In this document: positions 1 to 6,605 of the stretch, piece by piece | Numbering within the stretch: the first letter of the stretch is position 1 | Layout of the letters: each line of letters starts with the position of its first letter | NCBI RefSeq assembly: GCF_000499385.1 | Contig: NW_013654354.1 | Span: forward strand, 1 to 10,000 | Length of the DNA stretch: 10,000 bases | Source: Eimeria necatrix | Lineage: Eukaryota > Apicomplexa > Conoidasida > Eucoccidiorida > Eimeriidae | Reading direction: 5' to 3' | Position numbers and translations under genes: made by a program | The notes under the pieces: model-generated | The model's input: the letters and a program-made list of their open reading frames with translations, nothing else | Told to the model about the DNA's origin: nothing | Database searches by the model: none

Positions 1-60
<60 letters not shown>
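1..60. repeat. (CAG)20 tract at the window edge
   Basis: Twenty pure CAG units reach the left edge, so the full length is unknown. In the frame of the RING exon they read as AGC, giving a Ser run, unless an intron ends within or after them. Confidence 0.95.
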
Positions 61-63
<3 letters not shown>

Positions 64-201
64 CGTCGTGGGTGGGCGTGCGCGGGTGCGCAGCTTGAGC
101 GCCTGCGGCGCCGCCTCGCGCCGCCGCAGCAGCAGCAGCAGCAGCAGCAGCAGCTTGGCTTCCCCGGCGGCTCCCGCCGCCGCCTCGCCCGCTGCCGCCG
201 C

Positions 202-234
<33 letters not shown>

Positions 235-474
235 AGCGCCTGCTGCTGCAGCAAAAGAGCTGCTGGGGGCGGTCTCGAGGGAACTGACCTGCCCCATCTG
301 CCTCGAACTGCTGCGGCTGCCAGTCACCCTCTGCTGCGGCCACTCCTTCTGCAGATATTGCATTTCGCATAACAAATTAGTTGGAAGTTGCTGCCCTTTG
401 TGTCGGCAGCAGCTAGGAAGGGCATTTGCGGTGAACACAGTGCTGTGCAACTTGCTGGGGCTGCTGCAGCAGCT

Positions 475-512
<38 letters not shown>

Positions 513-1106
513 GAGGCCCCGTCGACGGACACTGGTGGGCCCAACACTGCGTCAAATACCGAGTTGCTGCGCCCCTCGCGCTGCGGCTGCTGCTGCCGCA
601 AGTGGCTGAAGAGAGTTTGCTGCTGCTGGACGACACAGTGGCTTGCGTGCTGGACTTGTTCGAGAAGCGCCAGCTCTGGTCCGACCAGCGCTGGTGAGCT
701 TTTTCCTCCCATTTTATTCTTTTTATTTTATTTTATTTCATTTCATTTCATTTTTTTGTTTTGTTTCCCTTTTTAAACTTTTCTTTCCGCTTTTATTTCC
801 CTTTTCCCGAAAGTCCGCGCGGCAGACCCGCGAGCGCGGCCGACGCTGCGCCGCCGCGCTTCCACCGCCCGATCTGCCGTTTCTGTCTTTCTTTTCTTTT
901 CTTTTCTTTTCTTTTTTCTTCTTTTGTTTTATTTTCAAAATTAATTCCAAAATTAATTCCAAAATTAATTTCAAATTTAATTCCAATTTTCGAACTTCTC
1001 CGCAAAATGCGCGCCGCGCAGGTGCTTCACGCTGCGCGACGCCGAGACCTTCTGCCGCCTCATCGACTACAGCCAAGCCGACAAAGGTGAGACACACCAA
1101 CCCACA

Positions 1107-1157
<51 letters not shown>

Positions 1158-1279
1158 TTGGTCCCCCAGCCGCTGCTGCTGCTGCTGCTGCTGCAGCTGC
1201 TGCAGCTGCCGGCGTCCCGCAGGCGCTCGCGCCGCAGCTGCTGCTGCACGAAGCAGCTGCTTCCAGCGCTCGGGAAAAA

Positions 1280-1319
<40 letters not shown>

Positions 1320-1521
1320 TTGTGTGCTGCTGCTGCTGCAGAAGGCACGCGGGCGCGGCTGCACCGCTGGGTGGAAACTTATGTTTCTTCTTTGCCTTCC
1401 CTCTGCGCCCGGGGGGGCCCCCTGGGGGCCCCCGAGGAGAACAGCCGTTTTGTAGTGCGGGTCCTTGGGGACCGCATGCACCGCATAGAGGCGAAGGTCT
1501 TCGACTCGCGCACGATCCAGG

Positions 1522-1566
<45 letters not shown>

Positions 1567-2314
1567 AATGCTGCTGCAATGCTGCTGCAATGCTGCAGCT
1601 GCAATGCTGCTGCTGCAATGCTGCTGCAATGCTGCTGCTCCTGCTGCTCCTGCTGCTGCTGCTCCTGCTGCTGCTGCTCCTGCTGCTGCTGCTCCTGCTG
1701 CTCCTGCTGCTCCTGCTCCTGCTGCTCCTGCTGCTGCTGCTGCAGTGCTGCGGGTGGAGTGCTGCGGGTGCAGCTGTGCTGCTGCTGCTGCGCTTGTGCT
1801 GCTGCTGCTGCTGCTGCAGCAAGGGCTGCCGTGGGACCTGGGCCGCCACCAGCAGTCGCTGCTGCACGTGCCGCACTCTTCTGTGTCTCTGTCCCATTTG
1901 CTGCTGCTGCGGGAGAAGACAAAAGGGGCTTTGCAGATCGTCGACTTGGGCTCCACCATCGGCACCATGGCCAAGTGAGCCCAGCTAGCTAACTATGGAG
2001 CTAGCTAGTCTGCTGCACTGGCTAGCTAGCCAGCTAGCTAGCCATGTAGCTAGCTAGTCTGCTGCACTAGCTAGCTGGACAGCCTGCTGCCAGCTGGCTA
2101 GCTAGCTAGTCTGCCACACTGGCCAGCTAGCTAGCCTGCTGCAGTGGCTAGCTAGCCAGCGGCCTAGCTAGCTGCTTAGTTAGCAACATACTGGCTGCCT
2201 AGCTAGCTAGCTAGCCAGGCAGCCGAGTGGCTAGCTTGGCAGTCAGCTGCAGTTTTCTGTGGAGCTGCGCGCAGCGAGCTGCGCAGGCACGCCGCCTTGC
2301 TCGCTGCATCTTTC

Positions 2315-2372
<58 letters not shown>

Positions 2373-2495
2373 GCTGCAGAGTTTGTGGGGTGCAGCCGCT
2401 GCAGTCTGGGGACTTGATCCACATTGGGGACCGCGTGGAGGTCTCCGTGGAGATTCACCCGGCCCCCCCGTGGCTGCGGCGAAGGGCTCAAGGCG

Positions 2496-2532
<37 letters not shown>

Positions 2533-2680
2533 GAACAGTAGCAGCAGCAGCAAGAACAGTAGCAGCAGCGGCAGTGATGCTGCAAAAGTGGAGGAGTGCC
2601 CCTACTTGCTGTCGCATTGGAACGTGGCCCTCAACAAAGTCGTGGGGCCCGTTTTGCCTGAGGACGACGCAGCAGCAGCT

Positions 2681-2721
<41 letters not shown>

Positions 2722-2885
2722 GGGCGAAGTAGAGGCGCCCAAGAAGCTGGCTGGAGGCACCCGCGGTGCCCTTCAGCAGGGGCCCCCCGCAGATCAAGAG
2801 AAGGGTTTGGGGGCCCCCTGCTGCAGCGCAGCAGGAGGCGTTGCTGCTGCTGCTGCTGCGTTGGAGGAGGAGCTGGCGGGCGCAG

Positions 2886-2917
<32 letters not shown>

Positions 2918-3133
2918 TGCAGCTGGGCGCCCAGCCCGGAGGGCTTTGGCCGCAGCAGGCAAGCAGCAGCAGCAGCCGCGTCTTCCGCGTGCGGCTTAGG
3001 TGCGGGCGCAGCAGCAGCAGCAGCAGCAGCAGCCGGCGCTGCTGCTGCTGGCGGCGCCGCTGCAGCAGCAGCAGCAGCAGCAGCGGCGCTGGAAGGCAGC
3101 AGCGCGCGCCGGGGGGCCCCCCCCGCTGCTGCT

Positions 3134-3168
<35 letters not shown>

Positions 3169-3326
3169 GGCCGAGCTGGGGGAGGGGCCCCTGGAACCCC
3201 TGGAGTCCTTTTTGCTGCTGAAGATCCACGGCCACGGCCGGCAGCAAGAAAAGGAAGTTTGGATAGACCCCAGGGGAGTGGTCTTGGGCAGGGGGCCCCA
3301 CACCCAAACGCCCGACTTCAAGAAGG

Positions 3327-3370
<44 letters not shown>

Positions 3371-3623
3371 GGTGTGCCTGTGCTGCTGCTGCTGGGGTGT
3401 GACTGTGCTGCTGGGGTGTGGCTGTGCTGCTGCTGGTGCTGGTGCTGGGATGTGGCTGTGCTGCTGCTGCTGGGGTGTGGCTGTGCTGCTGCTGCTGGGG
3501 TGTGGCTGTGCTGCTGCTGCTGGGACGTGGCTGTGCTGCTGCTGCTGCTGGTGATACGGCCGTGCTGCTGCTGCTGGGGGTATGGCCGCGCTGCTGCTGC
3601 TGCTGCGAACACAGCTGCGCTGC

Positions 3624-3656
<33 letters not shown>

Positions 3657-3873
3657 AGCTGTCAGTGACGGCCAGCAACGGCTACGTGAGCCGGCAGCAC
3701 TGCTTCGTGTACTACGACGGGCGGCAGCAGCAGCGGCGGTGGCTGCTGAAGGACTTGAGCACTTTGGGGACTTTCATTCGGCTGAAGCCGCTGCAGCCTT
3801 TCCCCTGCAGCTGCCCGCGGGCGCTCTTCAAGGTGGGGCAGTGCAAGGTCGAGGTGGGCCGCTGCAGCGAGCC

Positions 3874-3924
<51 letters not shown>

Positions 3925-4577
3925 GCGGCGGCAGCGCCTGCAGCGCCGCAGTCGCCAGCCGCACGCACGCTCCCTACCCGCCGACTTGCCCCTCGAGGGG
4001 GCCCCCGAGCGGGGGCCCCAGGGGGGGGCCCCCCGACCAGCAGCAGCGCGGGACCCGGGGGGGCCCCTCGGGACCCTGGGGCCCCGGGGGCCCCTGGGGC
4101 CCCTCGAGCCCCCGGGGCCCCTGGGACCCTTGGGGCCCCTCGGGCCCCTGGGGCCCCTCAGCAGTCTGGGGCCCCTCGGGCCCCTCAGCAGTGCGGGGCC
4201 CCGGGGGCCCCGGGGCCCCCGGGGGCCCCGGGGGCCCCTGGGGCCCCTGGGGCCCCCGGGGCCCCTGGGGCCCCTCGGGCTGCAGGCCGAAGCCTCTCTG
4301 GAGGAGATGGCGAGGGAGCTGGGGCGGCAGCAGCTGCTGCCCGCGCTGGGGGCGGGCCCCCAGGAGCTGCTGCTGCAGCAGCAGCTGCAGCAGCAGCTGC
4401 AGCAGCAGCTGCAGCAGCTGCAGCAGCTGGACCCCAGGGGGGCCCCCTACCCCCCGGGCCTCCCCCTACAGCCCACCAGCTTCCCCGTCTTCGTGCCCTG
4501 GGGGAGGGCCCGCAGCAGCGCCTACGAGCAGGCGCTGCAGCCCCCCGCAGTGCAAGGTGCGTGACCACTGGTCAGCT

Positions 4578-4616
<39 letters not shown>

Positions 4617-4725
4617 GCAGCAGCAGCGGGCAGCGCGTCGCTCGAGCTCCGCAGGGGCTGCTTGTGGGGCCGGGTGTATGGGCAGCTTTTGGGTTTGTTG
4701 GTCTTACGAGGGTTTAGGGTTTGTA

Positions 4726-4766
<41 letters not shown>

Positions 4767-4866
4767 AGAGCTGCTGCGGTGGGGTTTGCTCGGCCCAGAG
4801 CTGCCGCCGCTGCAGCATCCGCCGGCGCCCAGTCCCCTGTCTCTGTCAGGTCACGAGGAGATAACT

Positions 4867-4908
<42 letters not shown>

Positions 4909-5788
4909 CTGCCCAGCAGTTCCGGCTTCCAGGGGCCCCCAGGGCCAGGGGGCCCCCCTGGGGCCCCCACCAGGGGCCCCACCGGGGATCCCAGGGGCCC
5001 CAGGGGGGCCCCCCGAGGAGTGGCCGCCAAGGGGGCCCCCCGGGGGGGCCCCCTCGGTGGGTACCTCCGAGCCAGCGGCGTTGGGGCCCCCGGGGGGCCC
5101 CCTGGTGGGGGCCCCCCGGCAGCGGTGGCGGCGGCCGCGGCAGGGGCCCTGTGGGTTGCTGCTGGGGCCCCCGGGGAAAGCAGCAGCAGCAGAGGGGCCC
5201 CCGGCCAGCTGGTGGGGCCGGCGGGGGCCCCTAGGGGGGCCCCTAGGGGGGCCCCCAGGGGGGCCCCGGGGGGCCCCCGGCTGCGGGGCTTTTGAGGGTC
5301 TCGAGGGCCCCGGGGGCCCCGGGGGCCCCGGGGGCCCCCCAGATAGCCAGTGCATGCAAAGTTTCTCAGAATGCATGCGCCCCTCGCCGCAGCCAGCAGC
5401 AAGCGAGGGGGGAAGCCCAGCAGCGCTGCTGGGGGCCCCCCGGCCCCACAGCTCCCGGGGCCCCCCGGGGCCCCGGGGGCCCCCCGGGCCCCGGGGGCCC
5501 CCGGGGCCCCTGGGGGCCCCTGGAGGCCCCTGCGCACAGCTAGTTCAGCTAGCGCAGCTAGCGCAGCTGGCGCAGCTAGCTGGGCGGGAGGCCGGGGGGC
5601 CCCCGAGGCTGCAGCAGCGGGAGCGGCGTTTGTCGGACGCTGAAGGGAGCGAAGGCAGCGGGCTGGGGCGGGGGCCCCCCGGGGGGCCCCCCGGGGGGCC
5701 CCCGGGGGGGCCCCCCGGAAGGGGGGCCCCCCGGGGGGCCCCCCTGGGGTGCGCGGAGGAGTACCTTTACGCGGGCAGACACAAGTGA
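2..5788 (+). CDS. RING finger and tandem FHA domain protein, putative E3 ubiquitin ligase (5' partial, spliced)
   Basis: The proposed exons are 2-693, 1022-1086, 1342-1520, 1820-1974, 2380-3325, 3659-4556, 4769-4849 and 4917-5788. They total 3,888 bases, or 1,295 residues plus TGA, with matching phases at every junction. No ATG lies ahead of the RING, so the start is left of the window. Residues are numbered from base 2. A C3HC4 RING spans about 97-134, FHA1 288-390 and FHA2 640-746. Ala, Ser and Gln runs separate them, and a Gly-Pro-rich tail ends in [10 protein letters not shown]. By family knowledge, RING domains recruit ubiquitin-conjugating enzymes and FHA domains bind phosphothreonine, so a phospho-directed ubiquitin ligase is inferred. 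RNF8 and CHFR combine these domains but with one FHA ahead of the RING. The RING and FHA exons are firm. The model after 4556 is less sure: intron 7 could be absent, giving a stop at 5293-5295, or exon 6 could run on to a stop at 4562-4564. Confidence 0.8.
290..403 (+). other. C3HC4 RING finger domain
   Basis: The segment opens with CPIC and continues with [10 protein letters not shown] and then CCPLC, giving the cysteine and histidine spacing of a C3HC4 RING of the TRIM/BRCA1-like type. All eight zinc ligands are present. It lies entirely in exon 1 and is preceded by Ser and Ala runs. A 12-Gln run follows about 25 residues later. Confidence 0.92.
694..1021 (+). other. Intron 1 of the RING-FHA gene, pyrimidine/AT-rich repeats
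   Basis: The donor is CTG|GTGAGC and the acceptor GCGCAG|GTG. The split codon rebuilds Trp, and exon 2 then reads [18 protein letters not shown]. The intron holds TTTTA/TTTCA pentamers near 718-760, a TTTTC run near 888-920, and three copies of the 12-base unit CAAAATTAATTC/T at 936-971. Its composition is quite unlike the GC-rich exons on either side. Confidence 0.75.
1087..1341 (+). other. Intron 2 of the RING-FHA gene, with two CAG tracts; possibly retained coding sequence
   Basis: The donor AAAG|GTGAGA and the acceptor (CTG)nCAG at 1341 join exon 2 to exon 3 in phase (split Glu codon). The intron holds (CAG)16 at 1109-1156 and a second CAG run near 1284-1318. It is 255 bases, a multiple of three, and the exon 2 frame runs through it without a stop as a Ser- and Leu-rich stretch. 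Unspliced RNA would therefore still encode the FHA domains. The strong donor favours an intron. Confidence 0.6.
1521..1819 (+). repeat. Intron 3, composed of CTG-type repeats
   Basis: The donor CCAG|GTGCTG is followed at once by (CTG)14 at 1524-1565. Next come repeated CAATGCTGCTG units (about 1566-1635), CTCCTGCTG units (about 1636-1735) and more CTG ending in CAG at 1817-1819. Exons 3 and 4 join in phase 0. Nearly the whole intron is trinucleotide-derived, with interruptions that form higher-order units. Confidence 0.75.
1983..2235. repeat. GCTAGCTA-rich self-complementary array in intron 4
   Basis: About 250 bases are dominated by the palindromic word CTAG, mostly as runs of GCTAGCTAG. 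The words are spaced by TCTGCTGCACTGG-like linkers that recur several times, for example near 2009-2020, 2058-2070 and 2138-2146. The units are imperfect. The array is self-complementary throughout and could fold or slip. No coding function is apparent. Confidence 0.85.
2318..2371. repeat. (CTG)18 tract at the end of intron 4
   Basis: Eighteen uninterrupted CTG units are followed by TGCTGCAG and the exon 5 start. It is the longest pure CTG run in the window and occupies the place of a polypyrimidine tract. Confidence 0.95.
3206..3859 (+). other. FHA domain 2 (encoded by exons 5-6)
   Basis: Joining 3206-3325 and 3659-3859 gives [11 protein letters not shown], then [36 protein letters not shown] and [11 protein letters not shown]. 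The phosphothreonine-loop positions are complete: Gly-Arg (Arg 668), SRxH (Ser 690, Arg 691, His 693) and Gly-Thr (716-717). It is closer to the FHA consensus than the first domain. Intron 5 interrupts the fold between the strand after Gly-Arg and the SRxH loop. Confidence 0.88.
3326..3658 (+). repeat. Intron 5, CTG tract and TGTGCTGCTGCTGCTGGGG minisatellite
   Basis: The donor is AAG|GTCTGC and the acceptor (CTG)nCAG at 3656-3658, joining exons in phase 0. After (CTG)14 at 3328-3369, a degenerate unit of roughly 27-30 bases (GTGGCTGTGCTGCTGCTGCTGGGGT-like, split by base changes) repeats until about 3600. The intron is 333 bases, a multiple of three, with no stop in the exon frame. Retention would insert 111 mostly Cys/Leu/Gly residues into FHA2. 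Confidence 0.75.
3875..3922. repeat. (CAG)16 tract encoding poly-Gln after FHA2
   Basis: Sixteen pure CAG codons in exon 6 encode a Gln run. A short Arg-rich stretch follows, and then the Gly-Pro-Leu repeat region. Confidence 0.95.
3993..4282 (+). repeat. GGGGCCCCT-type repeat encoding Gly-Pro-Leu triplets
   Basis: A nine-base unit, GGGGCCCCT with CGG/CGA/TGG variation, repeats through this part of exon 6. In the coding frame it reads as LGP/RGP tripeptides. The unit contains the palindrome GGGGCCCC, so both strands carry the same word and all forward frames give Gly-Pro-X or Gly-Ala-Pro triplets. Composition alone cannot fix the frame. The frame was chosen because it continues the FHA2 exon. 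Confidence 0.85.
4557..4768 (+). other. Intron 6, with CAG and CTG tracts and a telomere-like motif
   Basis: The donor CAAG|GTGCGT and the acceptor (CTG)13CAG at 4766-4768 join exon 6 to exon 7 ([20 protein letters not shown]) through a split Glu codon. The intron has (CAG)12 at 4579-4614 near its start and (CTG)13 at 4727-4765 at its end. The two could pair as a long hairpin. The telomere-like motif lies between them. Confidence 0.65.
4710..4722 (+). repeat. Short TTTAGGG telomere-like repeat
   Basis: GGGTTTAGGGTTT matches nearly two units of the TTTAGGG telomere repeat used by coccidia and plants. A degenerate GGGTTTG lies 20 bases upstream. It is far too short to be a telomere and sits inside an intron. 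Confidence 0.6.
4850..4916 (+). other. Proposed intron 7 with (CAG)13
   Basis: The donor is TCAG|GTCACG and the acceptor CTGCCCAG|CAG. The next CAG is an alternative acceptor three bases on, at 4919. Removing 67 bases moves the reading from the frame that stops at 5293-5295 to the one that stops at 5786-5788. (CAG)13 fills 4868-4906. The weak donor makes this the least certain junction in the gene. Confidence 0.45.
4930..5760 (+). repeat. Gly-Pro-rich collagen-like coding region made of GGGGCCCC words
   Basis: Exon 8 is dense in GGGGCCCC/GGGGGGCCCC words with short unique inserts. One insert, near 5341-5420, encodes [18 protein letters not shown]. Near 5536-5585 a CAGCTAGC-type repeat encodes four QLA units. 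The region is locally palindromic, rich in G runs and C runs on both strands, and prone to indels in sequencing. Frame changes in the assembly cannot be excluded. Confidence 0.7.
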
Positions 5789-6605
5789 GGCCCCGGCGGG
5801 GCCCCCAGCGAGCTCAAGGCTGCTGCGGGCAGCAGCAGCAGCAGCAGCAGCAGCAGGCCTGCAGCCAAAGACGAGACACGGCCAAAGGGCGGGGCCCCCG
5901 GGGGCCCTAGTCTGTGTGGGTGCAGCAGAGCTGCGCTGGTTTTATAGTTAGCGGATGTGTTGTGTAGAACAAAAGTGCCATTTAAGTCCCTTTTTTAAAG
6001 TTGGCTTTTCTTGTCTTAGTCATTTTCTTTGTTTCCGCTGAACTCCAGCGGAAAGCAACACAGCAGAAGCTGCACCGACTCCAGGGGCACATTTGGCTTG
6101 CAAATGCGAACTTTGAACTTTTTCTTGAATTTTTAAAGTGCTTTCCGACTTATTCTTGAATTTAAAAAGTGCTTTTTGATTTATTGTTGAATATTTGAAA
6201 AGCTTTCCGATTTCTCTGAAAGTTTTCAAGTGCTTTCCGCGCGGGCCGGGGGGGCCGGGAGCCACTGGACAACAGCAGTCCGGAGTTCAAGAACAGGAAC
6301 TGAGAAAATAACTTCGCAGCCCCTTCGAGTCTGAAAAATAGTTTTATTTTGCATTTCAGGTTTTTAATTTATTTATTTAGAGAGTTTAGAGGCCTGGGCG
6401 GGGCGTGTTCTCGGTAGAAGACGGGCGCTGCAAGTCCCCGCCCAGTTCAAGTTGCAGCAGCCTTCCCGGCGGCTGCGGCAGCAGCAGCAGCAGCAGCAGC
6501 AGCTGCTGCTGCGCCAGGAAGCAGTTATTGAACTAATTGAGTTGAAAGACTTGTTGGCTTTTTAGTTTAGTGGCTGTTCAGGCTCAGTGGGTTTTGTTTG
6601 GAGCT
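5789..6605. other. Spacer between convergent genes (both 3' ends)
   Basis: No convincing coding region was found in these 817 bases. They hold (CAG)9 at 5830-5856, (CAG)8 followed by CTGCTGCTG at 6479-6511 (a potential hairpin), and about four degenerate 30-33 base units at 6115-6240. Those units share TTGAATTT...AAAGTGCTTTCCGA. The region is AT-rich in its middle, as expected for untranslated 3' ends of the two facing genes. No certain polyadenylation signal can be assigned. Confidence 0.65.
6115..6240. repeat. Degenerate ~32-base tandem repeat in the 3' spacer
   Basis: Successive copies share a TTCTTGAATTT block followed by AAAGTGCTTTCCGA, with drift between copies. The last copy has TGAAAGTTTTCAAGTGCTTTCCGC. 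No coding or known regulatory match is recognised. Confidence 0.6.

Larger units (their letters stand above)
1975..2379 (+). other. Intron 4 of the RING-FHA gene
   Basis: The donor CCAA|GTGAGC and acceptor GTGCTGCAG|A rebuild a Lys codon in FHA1. The intron is 405 bases. It begins with the CTAG-rich array and ends with (CTG)18 at 2318-2371, directly before the acceptor. In-frame stops occur in the array, so retention would truncate the protein. Confidence 0.8.
1446..2458 (+). other. FHA domain 1 (encoded by exons 3-5)
   Basis: Joining 1446-1520, 1820-1974 and 2380-2458 gives a continuous FHA fold. It starts with [20 protein letters not shown] and continues with [25 protein letters not shown] and finally [17 protein letters not shown]. 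The conserved FHA positions are present: Gly-Arg (Arg 321), the Ser-x-x-His loop (Ser 335, His 338) and Gly-Thr (360-361). The usual SRxH arginine is Leu here. The domain reads correctly only when introns 3 and 4 are removed, which supports those splice sites. Confidence 0.85.

Noticed and set aside
1157..1283. Separate exon between the two CAG tracts of intron 2
   Set aside because: The most protein-like frame ([22 protein letters not shown]) is out of phase with exons 2 and 3, and the gap to the next acceptor would be only about 23 bases.
738..1922. Long minus-strand open frame (394 codons) opposite the RING-FHA gene
   Set aside because: It consists of Gln, Ala and Lys runs that mirror repeats and crosses well-supported FHA exons on the other strand. 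Stop-free repeat sequence explains its length.
1983..2235. Mobile element or inverted terminal repeat
   Set aside because: The CTAG array is self-complementary throughout but has no flanking target duplication, transposase or defined ends, and lies within a normal intron.
2243..2962. Minus-strand open frame over exon 5
   Set aside because: Antisense shadow of Ala/Ser/Gln repeats, with no recognisable domain and no start context.
4710..4722. Chromosome end
   Set aside because: Fewer than two telomere units, inside an intron with coding sequence on both sides.
3418..5295. 625-codon plus-strand frame overlapping FHA2
   Set aside because: Its first half reads FHA2 coding sequence out of frame and gives only Cys, Ala and Pro-rich strings. 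Only the part after 4768 may be real, as exon 7.
4851..5537. Minus-strand Gly-Pro-Ala frame
   Set aside because: The palindromic GGGGCCCC repeat produces collagen-like reading on both strands; no independent evidence supports an antisense gene.
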